The position numbers and the translations under genes are program-made. From Cryptomeria japonica (lineage: Eukaryota > Streptophyta > Pinopsida > Cupressales > Cupressaceae), in contig NC_081405.1 in NCBI RefSeq assembly GCF_030272615.1, forward strand, positions 27,358,272 through 27,422,271: a stretch of DNA of 64,000 nt, given 5' to 3'. This document shows positions 33,439 through 46,500 of this stretch, in pieces. The stretch's first letter is position 1; every line of letters begins with the position of its first letter. The notes beneath the pieces were generated by a model that saw nothing but the letters and a program-made list of their open reading frames with translations, was not told the DNA's origin and searched no databases.

Positions 33439-36400
33439 ATGTCAGACAATATCAACGAACAACAAAATAAGGAGACAATTGCTAGATTGTGGTCTAACTT
33501 GAAAAGAAAAGGTGATGGAAAATGTTATTGTCCGTGCAAAATTTGAAAGGGGTTAAAGACTAGAAGACTTCTAATCAAAACAGTGAAGAAACATTGTAGG
33601 CTGCATGGTCACATTGAAGGTGGACATGATTATCATCCATTGGTAAGTTTTTAATTATATCGTTTTGACAATTTATATACATAATAAATCACATGATGAT
33701 GAGATCATGATCACGGTTTATTTATGTATATCAATTTTATATAGGTCAAGCACCCCGGAGCACAACTACCCTGAGAATATGGTTTTCAAAGTGGACGAAC
33801 ATGGAGGTGTGAATATCAAAGCTGAAGATAATGATCCCATGGAAGATGACGATCATGAGCCAGAAAACACAATTGAAGATGATGGTACAAATACATTGAT
33901 CCATGACTCATTTAGTACTCGTACAGCTGATCATGATGATGAAGATGACCTTGATGTTGTTCATGATGTCCCTCTACTTGAGAAGGCATCTGAGGCCCTT
34001 TATGAAGGCTTGCAGGAAACTCTTCTCTCTGATGTATTGTTGTTGGTGAACTTGAAGGTTATGAATGGTTTATCCAACATAACAATGTCACGTATGTTAA
34101 GGCATGTCATATATGTCATAATAAACTATTAATCATGTTGTACCATTAATATTATTTATTATAACAAATTATATTTTGTTGTTGTAGATTGATAGGTGAG
34201 TTTTTGTTACCAACATCAAATATTCTACCTCGCTCATACCGAGAATTATCTGTCGTTATGAAAGATATCGGAATGGAGTATCAAGCAATAGATGCTTGTC
34301 CCAATGATCATATTATATATCACAAACAACATGAATTTCAAATTGAATGCCCTAAATGTCATATCAGTAGATATCGAACAGATCAAATAACAAAAAGGGT
34401 TCCTCGCAAGGTTCTTCGCTATATTCCCATTATTCCACGTATGCAACGATTATTCAAGTACACTAGCTTGGGACAATTTATGGATTACCATGCACGCAAT
34501 AGAAGTCGAGATGACATTATTCGAATGCCTGCGGATGGTTCAACATTTACGGACATAGAGGAAAAGTGGCCACACTTTAAAGAAGAACCTCGTAATCTCA
34601 GGCTTTCATTGGTAGCGGACGGTGTCAATCCATTTGGAGAGATGAGATCTGTTTACTCAGTGGGGCCTGTTTTTGTTATCAACAATAACATTCCTCCATG
34701 GATGTCAATAAAGAGGGAGCACATAATGTTGGCAATGATTGTTCCAGGTATTTTATCATTTAAATATAGTCATCTAAATTTAATTATAAATATTGCAGTA
34801 AAATGGTCATAATAATTATGTAATGTTTTTGTTCATTAGATTAGGTAAGTACCAAGTTAAAGATATGAATGTATATATCGAGCCTCTTATTGACGAGTTG
34901 TTGGAGTTATGGAATGGTGTCACTATGTATGACGTCTCTAAACCAATAGGACAAAGACAATTTCAACTCCATGCGATGCTTCTATGGACAATAAACGATG
35001 CCCCGGGGCTAACACATTTTTGAGGTATGTTATAGTGTTTAAGTTGTGCATGAACTTTATAATTCAAAAAATTATCATATTTAATCCAATTATACATTAT
35101 CTTGTAGGTCTTCAAACAAAGGGAAATTTTGCATGTCCTGTTTGTGGTCCAAAGATGAAATCTCGTCATTCAAAAAGTTTAGGAAAGCAGGTGTTTGATG
35201 AGTATAGGCACTTTCTCCACAAAAATCATAAGTATCGAAATACTGAAAAATATCTTTTCAATGGGAAAGAAGAGAATACATCAAAGCCATGAAGAATGAC
35301 ACCTCACCTGTGGAAGTTGGAATATAATAGAATTAATTGTCAAGGTAATGCCATTCCATCTATTGGTTTGTCATAAAACATCTTTTCTATTTTGTTTTGT
35401 TTACTGATGATGTGATTGATGATCATGAAGGTCATGAAGTCATAAATGACCACCTTCCTAAGGGAATAAAAAGTTATCCCCGACAATTTAGTAGGTTGCC
35501 CTACTCAGAGTGGTTACAAATTGTTCATTTGTTTGATAATATGCATATTGGAAAGAATATAACAGAGACATTATGGAAAATATTGGATGGAAGGCGTGAC
35601 AAAGAAAAAATTGTCAAAATATGTAGTGACATTCAGGATTCCAATCATGCAATGATAAATGTCATTCAATCAAATAGCCATGGAGACCAGATTAATATAA
35701 GTGAGCTTCCTTGGTTATTAACGGACCAGCAAAGCAATGCTATAAAAGAAGTCATACGAAAAATTCGATTTCCCACAGGATTTGCTGCGAACATAAACAA
35801 TCTCATATCAAAGAAAAGTGAATTTGGGCCAGGGATGAAAACACATGATTGGCATACCTTCATTAAGGTAATTCATGTTCTTGTGTTTTTAGTATGTATT
35901 TAAGTACTGCGCGTACGTGTACTTTTCATTATGTTACAAAAAATGAAAAGATAATTTTATAATTGTTGCAGTACGTTCTACCTCTATCTCTCCCAGACGA
36001 CTTCGACAATAATGTCAAGCAAGTCATATATGATCTTGGAAAATACATGAGGTAAGTAGTGATATTTGTTTACATCATTGTATAGATATTATATTTGCGA
36101 TTTGTTTTACTTCTTATGTAATATATTTTTTTGTGTCTTGAATACCTTGTAGGTGGTTGTCATGAAAAGAAATCCATAAAGACGATATAAAATATTGGAA
36201 GAGAAAAATGCCTCATTTAATGTGTGAAATGCAAAAGTGTCTACCTCCAGCTTTTTTCAATGCACAAGAACACTACCTCATACACCAAGTTGAGGAGATT
36301 GAATTGTGTGGACCCGTACACACTAGGTCAATGTGGATGGTTGAGAGGCACTTGAAATTTTTGAAGGCTTTGGTTCGACAAAGAGCACATCCTGAGGGTT

Positions 36401-37667
36401 CTATGGTGGAGGGATATATGGTATACCAGACTATGGTGTACATTTCTGAATATCTTCCTAAGTTTGCAACAAAGATCCACGTGGATCACATTTGGGATCC
36501 CAACACCATTAACAAATTCGAAGGGGAGTACTTGATGGGGAAAGGTAGATTGAGGAAAGTGAGAGGTAATTATTAGATGTTATTGTAGTTAATTAATTCT
36601 TAATCTTCAAAATAAATCGACTGTAAGACATCTATTTATTTTTTGTACAATTGGTCGAGAGTGGGATGCACTACATTTGTATATTGCAAACAATCTTGAT
36701 TGGATGATGGTATGGATTGAACGTTGTCAACATTCTGGACGCACGTTAACATGGGAAGGTGTGGCTTCATTGGTTAAAGAAGCACATCATAATGGAGATT
36801 CCAATGTTATGCAAAGGGAAATTGATTTAGCATATGGTTTAAGAGATAAACAGGTACGTATAAATTTATTAATCACCCATATGTTTATCAACTCACAATG
36901 CAATAAATTTTACATGTTTGACATATCGCAGGTCAAACACCACAATGCTATGTGCTACAATGGTCATAAATTTTGCATTAAAAAGTTGGATGACACGAAG
37001 AAAACTTGTGATTCTGGCATCACTGCAGTCTTTGAGGTGAAAAATATTTCATCGAGAAATGACATTCATCCTCAATAGTCTCCAAATCAATACCATGGCA
37101 TTTTGGATGATATACTTGAGTGTGACTTTAATTCCTTCAAATTAGTTTTGTTCGTCGTCAAATGGTATAGGCTACAATTGAATAAAAATGATCCTGATAG
37201 AACTGTTATTGAACATGATAATGGTTTTATAATGCTAAATACAAGGTCATTTGAACCAGTTGGGGATGAGCCCTATGTTCTTCCAAGCCAATGTGAGCAA
37301 GTATTTTACTCAGAGGTTCCACATAAACCGGGTTGGTCATTTGTTGTTAGACATGATCCAAGAGGAAGGTCGATAAAGTATAATGTGATGGAAAAAGAAG
37401 ATACCGAAGAAGTAGAAGATGAAGTGGATGATGATCACGATTGACAATTTCACTATGACGATGAAGAAGAAGAAGAAGAAGAAGAAGAAGAAGAAGAAGA
37501 AGAAGAAGAAGAAGAAGATGATGATGATGATGATGACGGTGATGGTGATGATGATGGCGAAGACGTTGATGATGATGACGACGACGACGACGACGATGAC
37601 GACAACGATGACGACAACGACGACAACGACGACGACGATGACGACGACGACGACGATGACGACGACG

Positions 37668-37762
<95 letters not shown>

Positions 37763-37801
37763 GGCGATGATGACCTTGATGTTCATGATGATGAAGAATG
37801 A
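33439..37801 (+). pseudogene. TNP2-like CACTA transposase with introns and an Asp/Glu tail
   Basis: Exon 1 (33439-33641) reads MSDNINEQQNKET, then a zinc-binding-like CYCPCKI*KG and HCRLHGHIEGGHDYH, the transposase-associated domain. After an acidic linker, 34189-34748 holds RSYRELSVVMKDIGMEYQAI, DACPNDHIIYHKQHEFQIEC and ADGVNPFGEMRSVYSVGPVF, the core of the TNP2 family. Exons near 34847-35030 (YIEPLIDELLELWNGV, LLWTINDAPG), 35107-35340 (GNFACPVCG), 35400-35867 (DNMHIGKNITETLWKILDGR), 35972-36050 and 36154-36566 follow. Then come a DUF4218-like part and a DUF4216-like part (36654-37444, LDDILECDFNSFKLVLFVVK). Introns have GT and AG ends. In-frame stops: TGA near 33541 and 36166, TAG at 37076 and TGA at 37442. 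Past the last stop the same frame runs 118 codons of Asp/Glu to 37801. It would cut the CACTA ends; this copy is inactive. Confidence 0.9.
37463..37795 (+). repeat. (GAA)n then (GAC/GAT)n microsatellite coding an acidic run
   Basis: A pure GAA run of about 18 units is followed by mixed GAT/GAC units and then about 25 GAT units. In the transposase frame this encodes Glu and then Asp almost without interruption. The other frames give Met/Lys/Thr runs, and the opposite strand Ile/Val/Phe runs; these are artefacts. Triplet periodicity suggests expansion under a coding constraint, or slippage in which only whole-triplet changes kept the frame. Confidence 0.9.
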
Positions 37802-38228
37802 AATGTATGAGGAATGCGATTAGTATATTATCTATTTAATATTGACTTCTTGATAGAATTTTTTTTACATAATTAATTCATTTTGTTTTGAATTCTAATG
37901 CCATTACATAATTAATTCATGATGCACCTTTTAATATGGATATGGAGATAGGGAGTGTGACTATTTATGTGACAATTTTTGAACTGTGTTTATTTATGGA
38001 AATTGGATTGTTTATTAGCTATGTGACTATTTATGTGACCATTTAGTTGAGGATCCTGCATAGTCTACATAAAGTAAAGGTAAGGAATTAAAAAATTTAC
38101 AATGATTTTGATGACAACATCTTTTTAATATTTAATACTCTTTTTGTCTACAAATTTCATGTTGTTCATGTTGTGTATGATGTAATTTCGCTAACGTTTT
38201 TTATATTTTTTCTTTGTCACAGGCCGAC
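37802..38228. other. Spacer between the two CACTA transposase genes
   Basis: AT-rich, 427 bp. It holds the 3' end of the first gene and presumably the start region of the second. 'atttatgtgac.attt' is repeated near 37962 and 38028. Confidence 0.5.
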
Positions 38229-40407
38229 ATGGATCCATCACATATCGCAGACAGAGATGTACCTTGCGACACTTCTACTGAGCAGGTAAACCTCATTGTA
38301 ATTGTACAAATTACGTAGAAGCAAAGTGTTACATTATTATGTTCTTTTTTTTAGTGATTTATACTAATTTTGTAATTGTTAATGATATTCTTGACACAGA
38401 CGGATGTTCAGGGAAAGGGAAAGGGAGTTGCAGTACCTGAGCACCTTTCTATTGATGTGGAATCATTAGGGCTAAGCAATGATGACCCTGAAGATCCCAC
38501 AGACCTTGTGAAATTCTTTAAAATGCCTCTTATAAAAATTAGAAAAGAGATTGTTGCTTTGGCAGTCGTGCATCCTACCACTGATGAGATATGACAGAGG
38601 GTGGAATTATTGTATAAGAAAACAAAAAACTTGCAAGCATTAATGAAAGCTTTAATTATAACAAAAGTTCAATAATGGTTTATATTTTATTCTCTTTTTA
38701 TGTCATTAACTAAAATATGTACATATTGTTTTTACAGCAATTTATCCGCCCTCATGAAAGTCGTTCCTACGATCAGGGTGTTGCAGGATCAGGTGATGAC
38801 GATTTTCTTGTATTATCACTTGCTTGGCTTATCACTCTGAGTACCCAAAACAAATCATACTTCATACTGTCAATTTTCAAAATAAAGGTTCATCCTTGTT
38901 TACAATTCTTGCACTTTTCATATATTTAATGTTTGATATATTTAATGTATTATTCTTTAGGTGCTGTCAATGTTACTGTGCAAATGTTGATGCCGCCTCA
39001 TTAGAGGTCACCCTCACTTGTATTTTCTTCTGCAATGTCGACAACACATAGCATGCAGACATCCTCTAGTGCACGTCATATTGGCCCGCCCACTGTTGGT
39101 AGATCCCTCTTTTGCTCTATCTTCTGTCATGTGTTTATTTCCCTTCAAGCGTTCTTTCTTGAATTCTAATGCCATTTCATAGTGGATTCATTTTTTGCAG
39201 GAGGAGATGCACATGAGGATGTGCCACAGGCAACTACTGCTGATAACATAGCATCGTTTCCTGGATCTTCTCGTATTGCTAGTACGGGAACATTGCAGGC
39301 CACATTCGTGGTGAGCGATGAAGAAATGATTCCCTTAAAGATACAAAAGGTTCCAGGTACTTTAAAATTATTATTATATATACTCTAATTGTAATTTACT
39401 TTATGATCACTCGTTTTGGACTAATGATCCCATGAATTTTTTGCAGGCAATGATATTTTCTATAAACATCTTAGTGACATTGCATTGCAGATATTTGGGC
39501 CCACCATACGTAAAAGGTGGTACATCATATGTGAACTAACCCTTATCCACTCTTGATTTCATATCATTGCTAGAATACTTTTCCTTTGATCCATTTCTTG
39601 AAGTGTAATAAATGTAGCGTCAGTTCCTTTCTGAATCTAACAGGTTTGTTTTTGCTTTAAAAGGTGGAATGACCAAGAAAAAAGGTTAAAAGATGAATTG
39701 ACAAACCAAATGGTTGAGTGGTTTGGAAATGACACCTTTGACAAAACCAAGCTCCTTGAAAAAGCTGGCACATATCTAAAGTATGTGAGGGACCAATACA
39801 GGACCCATTTGGAGAGGAACCTAAAGTACGAGCGTCCCCCCATGATTCCAAAGAGGGAGTGGAAGGACCTGATTTTGGATGCCAAGGAGAGAATTGAAAG
39901 GAAAAAAGGAAATACACCAGTAGACGCCAGAAGAAGGTACGGGATACTATTAAGAATGTAATTATGTACTAATTAATTACTCTTTATATTTATATAATCT
40001 AACATATTTCAAACTTTTTATAGACTGAGTGACACGTCAAAGGCAACCAAGGCAAGGCAAGTAAAGCATGGGCAACACAAACTCTGCTCTAGTGGTTACA
40101 TGAAACTTGCTGCACGAATTGTAAGTATCTCATGTAAACTCCCATATTGTCTCAAAATATTAATAAATTGCAAACATACCATGCAATAACTTGTCTCAAA
40201 CAATGCAAGCAAAATTCACGGTACCAAGCAAAAATGCAGGGCTCTGAATTCAATAGAGCGCCCACAGAAGATGACAAAAGAATTGCCTACCAACAAGGCT
40301 ATTCAGCCATGGCTGATCAGCTACGAGAATTGAGTGGGCATACACAACATTCAAGTGCATCCGTCACATAGGTAAATATGCTAAATGGAAGTTGTTTCAA
40401 ATTGAAT

Positions 40408-40412
40408 ACTTT
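40408..40412. repeat. Target duplication ACTTT, left (solo LTR)
   Basis: ACTTT precedes TGTAGCATCC and is repeated at 41663-41667. Confidence 0.85.
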
Positions 40413-41662
40413 TGTAGCATCCTAAAATTGTGACACTTGCAATTTCGACCGCATTTGGGTCTTCACGATGGCGGCGCAACACTGAACCTGAATGGAGACC
40501 CCGAAACTTGCTTATGACACCAAAAACTGCATTTTTCAGCACCCTAGCCTGATCCTCCTTGCACCCTGCTGTCCTGGGAGGTGGGACCATGGCGCCCAGC
40601 GCCCTGGTCCTTCAAGACTAGGGCGCCCAGCGCCCTGGTCCCCCAGGACCATGGCGCCCAGTGCCCTGGTCCCTGGCCCTATTTTGGGCCCGGTCTCTTA
40701 TGGGGCTTCGGGTCTTTAAGTTTGCAAATTGGAAAATAATGTTTCCTGGTCGGCCTAAGGTCGGGAAAATCAGTCTATCAACCCTAATTGACAAGTATAT
40801 AAACTACATTTCCTCTCCCATTTTGGTAGATGGAAAAAAGGCGAAAACGATATTCAAACATTCAAGCATTCAAGCATTCAAGCATTCAAGCATTTCTTCA
40901 AGCAATTGATCATTCTAAGTCTCCATTCAAGGCTAAGTGTTGCATTCAAGACAAGGATTCAACCATTGAAGAGGAGATCACATACAACATACTACATACA
41001 TTACACCTTTGCATGTAAGAATACAAACATTCTTACAACAAGGTATCAGTACTTGTTTACATTACAAACATTTACATTTACAGCATTCTCATTTCTTGGT
41101 TAATTCCAAAATCGGGGTTTGACCTAAAGGCAAACCCCTCATCCCTAACCCCCCAATCGTCCTCTCTTTTCTGTGTGTAGGTTGCAGGTACGCGGCTGTA
41201 ATTGAAGATCTGGAATCCTTGTGCAGAGACGAACAGATCCCCCTTCGTTTCGCGGATTTTTCGGAGGACCGTGTGCACGCCGGGCGCCATCGTCCAGTCA
41301 ACTTTTGCTCAAATTTGCAGAACAACACCGTCTCGACATTTTACTACTAATTCCAGGTCCGGAGCTTCATTCCATATCCCTATCTCTGTTTATAAGCGAA
41401 TCTTTCCTACTTTACATGCATTCCTAGTTCAATCTTTCTATCTACATTCTTTACAAAAGAGGGTATCCTTGATGTCACAACCCTTGAAACTCATTTAGAA
41501 TCCAATCTTGCATTGTGTGGGATTGGATCTTGTGGGTTTCAACCCCTCTTTTGAATGTAAAGTCTCTCCTAAGTGAAAACCATCAACCCTAGTGACTCTC
41601 CCTTCTCTCTCCTTGGAGTTGGGGAGGGGAGAACAACTAGGGTTCGATTTTTCCGCTTTACA
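40413..41662 (+). mobile_element. Solo LTR, 1,250 bp, inside the second CACTA gene
   Basis: Begins TGTAGCATCCTAAAATTGTG and ends CCGCTTTACA, so TGTA...TACA ends, with an exact 5-bp duplication ACTTT on both sides. There is no primer site, coding region or second LTR, so it is a solo LTR left by recombination between two LTRs. It is much more GC-rich than its surroundings and contains a 31-bp triplicated GC hairpin motif (40591-40672) and a short 'attcaagc' repeat (40854-40895). It lies between exons of the second CACTA gene and therefore post-dates that gene's arrival. The orientation is assigned from the TGTAGC end and is not certain. Confidence 0.88.
40591..40672 (+). repeat. 31-bp tandem motif with GC hairpin, x 3
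   Basis: GGCGCCCAGCGCCCTGGTCC occurs at 40591 and 40622, and with one change at 40653, each 31 bp apart. Each copy can pair within itself (GGGCG with CGCCC around CCCAG). Transcribed, it would form three short stable stems. Its role is unknown. Confidence 0.85.
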
Positions 41663-41667
41663 ACTTT
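41663..41667. repeat. Target duplication ACTTT, right (solo LTR)
   Basis: Exact copy of 40408-40412. Confidence 0.85.
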
Positions 41668-42365
41668 ACCAATAATCTAATTGATGTTGAGTTCCAACAT
41701 AAAGTGACAATATTTGTTTTAAATAAGCAAGCAATGATATCAATGTACATGTCATTGGAATGCAGCCTGCTAATTGTGAAACACCACCTGCACGTGAAGG
41801 TCCGGATGTGCATCCGAGTAGTGGAGGTATTCATTTGCTATTCAAATTTATTAATCTAGCTATTAATACAATTAAACATCTTAATTTGTAATTAGAGTAG
41901 TAATTAATGTAACCTTTCTTGTTAATATTTTAGAGCATGTAGTCGGTGGTGAGCAAGTGGAGCATGATCTGGGTACACAACCTCAAGAACGTGATGTTCC
42001 CCACTCAGGTAAAGAGGACCACTGTTATTGCTTTAAACAAATATAATTGCAATTGGTGTTCAGCATGTTGAGGTTGAGGCTACACAAAATGATGTGGCCC
42101 CATCAGGTAAAGAGCACAGCAATTATGTTCTCTAAATTAATGAAATACTTGTAACAATAATTTTATTTTTTTGAAATTAATCCATTTCTTTGTTATTGCA
42201 GAGGACCCCCCTTCGCTTCAGTGTCCTTGTCCTCAGTATAGGACTAGGCATACATTGAGATCACGAGCAGTTGGTGGAACATCTGTAGAGGGGGGAAATG
42301 ATGAAGACACCGATGTTCCACTTAGTCTTTTCATAGCTTCAAAGAAAAAACAAAGAAAGAAATGA

Positions 42366-43587
42366 TTGTAATCTAACTTATTTTATAATGACTGATTTTT
42401 ATGTGTTAGTGAATGTAATTATGTGTTAATTAATGGTTATGGATGATATGTGTTAATTAATATTGATGAATGTTGCATGTTAATTAATGTTAATCAATGT
42501 TATGTGCTAATGAACGTTATGTGATATTAATGAATGAATGCTATATTTTATTAATGGTAGAAAGAATTAATGAATGAATGTTATAAGATGTTAATGGGGA
42601 ATTTAGAGTGATGTTAGGGGGGGGGAGGGGCCAAATGAGCTTCCACCTTCACGTGGTTGGCCCTGTTAAGTAGAGAATATTAAAATTCTCGAAACCAAGC
42701 GAAGCTCAACAAGGTAACACACTTTTCAATATTTCATTATGTTGCACAGTTAATCTTATTGAATAATGTATATTGAATCTTAATTGCAGGGTCCAACAGA
42801 TATGAGTTGCTTCTAGTGTTGATATCCAAGGTGGGACTGCAAAAGTTATGAATATGCCTCATCCTTGTAAGTTTTTTTATTACAACTCCTAATGCTTGAG
42901 ACTAAACTTTTTGTTCTTGATGTTTTTCACTAGTTGTCATAACCTCTAACTTTGATGCTTGTGCCTTAATAGAACTATATGTTTCTTGTATGCATACCAA
43001 TGCCTTATCCAGGCCATAGAGTCATCTAAGTTTAAACAATACTCCCACAATCAAATATCTCCACACATCCCATCACCTCCGCTTCTATAAAACCCCACAT
43101 ATACCTGACATACATAAGAATTTACCCTTATCAAACTAGACTGCATTCATCAAATTCAAAATCTCCCACAAGGAATTTACTGATAGAAATGCTTCATGCA
43201 TATTTAATTTCCCTCCTGGAAAGAAAAGCTAAGAAACGCCTCTATTTAAGATTGCCTTACAATCCATACTCAAATGAATAACCCTAGATTACTCATATTG
43301 AAAACAGTAAATATTTACAAGTAGACAATAAGGCAACACAAAATTTAGGCTCGAAAGTTGATAGTTTGTATATTGATATTAATTTTGAGAAAATATTATA
43401 AAACTCAGAGTATTCTCCATAAGACTAGAAAAAAGCTCAGACAAATTTCTGCAGCGTTTTCTTACAATTACTTGCGATCATTTTTTTAGGAGTCCTGGTA
43501 TCCATTTATAATAGTATGGATACATACAAGCTTTGGACCCTTCAAAAGAAAGTTTGTTACAAACAATCGGTCCTTTTCAAGAAGCGG
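42366..43587. other. CACTA middle spacer without a gene
   Basis: 42400-42600 consists of degenerate 'ttaatgaatgttatg' repeats. A G-run with 'ggggggggaggggcc' is at 42617-42633, followed by AT-rich sequence. This region contains the 3' ends of two converging genes: the second CACTA gene on plus and the long antisense gene on minus. I see no LTR matching the region beyond 47210, so there is no evidence that the antisense gene arrived as an LTR element. Confidence 0.5.
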
Positions 43588-46500
43588 TTATAAGTCCTTT
43601 TCAGCATCTAAGGCTTCCTCTACTTGTTGTTCTATTGCAACCTCCTGTAACTGCTCCTGAGCATCTTCTTTTTGTCCCATATACTTATCTTTCCAGTCTT
43701 GATACACATCATCACTAGGCCAAGTAAAACTAGCAATCTTCTGTTTCATATCTTCTAGCCACTTCCAAGTGACTCGTACATGCCCAATCTTTGTTTCTAT
43801 GAAACCATAATGAGATTTCACTTTTTCAATTTCCTCAATTGTTTGGACAAATAAGGATGTGTCATCAGTACTAATAATCTGATTGACCCTTAGGGACAAA
43901 TTGTGGTCCACCTCCTTTAACCAAGTCTTCTCTTCCTTTAGCTAGACAGGACCAATGAAACCTCTTGGATACATTTCAAATTTATGATTTGAATATTCTT
44001 TCCTATAAAGTTGGGCTTTTCTTTTTATACCTGCTCCTTCCACTAAAAGAATATTCATCTCTTTTATAAACTCACATGTGGACCTTAGATTGTCATTCTC
44101 TTCTGCATCTGCATGGGAAGAACACATGAGCTCTAACTCTTTACCTCTAGGCACCCACTTATTCAGGATTGGTTCCAAAGTGGCTTCTTCTTCTCTAAAT
44201 TTGATCAAAATCTCAAGAATCCTCTTCATATTTATGTATACATTGGAGGTTTTCACTGAGTTAGCAAACTTCAAGATGGTGGCTTTCACCTTCTCCTCAT
44301 ATTTGTTTGCATACAATGTCTGAGCTTGTTTCAATTTTTCCAACTCATGTTGGACATTTTCAGGTAATTGGGAACTAGAAGGCATAGGAGAAGGGGGATA
44401 TTCAATTATGGGACTAGTAGGAGGGGGTCTTGCTAGAGAGGAGGCTATCATGAGTGTGGAAGATTCACTGGGATGATATTGACCTGCCAGTTGACTCTGG
44501 AGTCTAGCAATTATGTTGTCTCTAATGGCTATTCCTTCTTTAGCATCATTGTAAGCTTTTAAAATAGTCTCCAAATTCAATTGGAGATTAGCCTTTTCTT
44601 GTGCCTCTTTCTCTGCCACCGCAACACTGAATTTTGCAGTCTCTAGGACTGTGCTTGCAACCTCCACTACCCTTGTGTCTTGGACTCTTTTAACTATCAT
44701 GCCTCCTAAGAGGCTAGAATCTGATGCATCCTTCCTTCTTTTGTTTTCATCCTTCTTTAAAGACCACATGACAAGAGCAGCATTATCCTTGTCGAATGTC
44801 ACTCCTTCCATAGGCTTTGTTTCTTTCCTCACTGCATCAAGCACTAAGGCATCAGCTATATCCCATTCAGGGAGAATCAACACACCAGCCTTTGCTACCA
44901 TTTCTCTTCCTTTCTCAGGGGTGATTGCTTTGAACTCCTCCATCATTTCTTGCTTAGCCTCTTCTTCTACCTAAGTTGTATTTTTAAGAGGCTGTTCACT
45001 TTTCCTCTGTTCACATCTAGTCTTGAATTGATCAATATTTTGCTTCCATAGAAACTGTATAAAAGCTCCTGATGTGACAAAATTATTGTCAGCTAGGAAT
45101 TCTTCACTAGCTTGCTTAACAGTAAGGTCCATTTCTTGGCCCTTTAACTCACCATCAGTCAAATCCATTTCAGCATTAGGTGGCTCTTCTGGCATCCCCT
45201 CTTGGGTCTCCTCATAGGTATAGGCAATCTCACCGAGACTCCCTAACTGCAATAATTGTTCAGCCACAGCTTGTTCATCTCCAATGTGGATAGGAGACTG
45301 AGATGGAGAATATTGAGGCTCATCAGTTTCAATTTCCTTTCCCACTCTCTGCTTCTTAGGGGAATCTTGGATGGCAATGACATCTTCAATTTTCCTCTTC
45401 CCTTTTGAAGTGGAAGGCTCACCTGTCACTGGCATTATCACAGTGTACTTTGACCTTTTGTGCTTTACATAGTCACCAGGTGGGATATCTCTAGCAAAGG
45501 CAGGCTTAGCCAATACCATCTTAGTCTTATCAAGCTCATTTTGCATTATGGCCTCCCTCTTTTCTTTTAAGGTTTGCATGAGATCTTCAAAATAAAGAAT
45601 CAGGAATTTTATTTTCTCCTCAAATGGATTGAAGCTAGAAAGGGGGTCATAGCCAGTGTCAAATTGAAGGATAAAATCAAGTGCTTTCTTATATGCCACC
45701 CACTTCTCCTTCCTCATTTCTTGTTCATTTAAGCTGAATTCATTTCTAATCAGATCTTCTGGGAACTGAAATTGATGTGGCCTACCTCTGCACACTACTC
45801 TTTTTCTGAACATGCCATTGAAAAAATCCTCGGGGTCTGCACATCTTGACACTGCAGTAGACAGCCTATAAAGAATTCTTCAAAAAATCTCCATCCACCC
45901 TTAGTGATCACAAAATGGTGAGCCATGGTAATAGTTGGGAAAATAGTCCCTTTACCTCTATTGGTTAGCTCTGCTTCTTGTACTCCCCCAATTTGTCTCA
46001 GGACTTCTACAATCCCTATCTTCAATGGGACCTGATAGGGTAGTAAAAAGGGGGTGCCTCTAAATCCAAACACTCTAAAAATAGTAGACACAGGGTACAA
46101 ATATATGTCTCCCCAATTGTGAACAATCTTGATATCCTCTGAAAACTCCTTTGGTCTGAGAAACTCCAAAAGAGCCTTAGGAATTCTAGGGTTTTCTCTG
46201 CATAGAAGAATCCTAATTTTAGATGCAAAGCATCTATCAAACTTTAAATAACTTGCATCTTCTCTATCCCAAGATAGAACAGTACTCCACAATTGCACTG
46301 GCATCTCCTCTTTATCCTTGACCTTAATCAAGTCCATCTCCTTTCCAAAATAATTAGCCCCTTTGAACAGAAGCATATGCATTAACATGGAGTACCATCC
46401 AAATGGCCTATCCACCTTACTATTTTTTATTCCTACTAGCCCTTTACGAATTGCATCAGCAAGGTATGAGGCATAATCAAATGTTATTGCTAGGGAGGGG

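Larger units (their letters stand above)
38229..42365 (+). pseudogene. Second CACTA gene (Ptta/En/Spm-type, TNPA position), interrupted by a solo LTR
   Basis: Exon 1 (38229-38285) begins MDPSHIADRDVPCDTSTEQ and ends at GT. Exon 2 (from 38400) gives TDVQGKGKGVAVPEHLSIDV and has a TGA at 38592. Later exons lie near 38738-38887, 39202-39355, 39664-39936 (WNDQEKRLKDELTNQMVEWF, LKYVRDQYRTHLERNLKYER), 40024-40120 (KARQVKHGQHKLCSSGY) and 40230-40371. This is the layout of plant Ptta/En/Spm transposases. After the solo LTR, short exons continue near 41767, 41935 and 42062. The last exon, 42202-42365, ends in basic LFIASKKKQRKK. Its position after TNP2 matches TNPA, the protein that binds subterminal repeats. 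Exon borders are by eye. Confidence 0.75.

Noticed and set aside
37337-37823. Open frames giving runs of Ile/Val/Phe (minus) and Met/Lys/Thr (plus) over the acidic repeat
   Set aside because: They are other-frame readings of the GAA/GAC/GAT array. The transposase frame explains it as an Asp/Glu tail.
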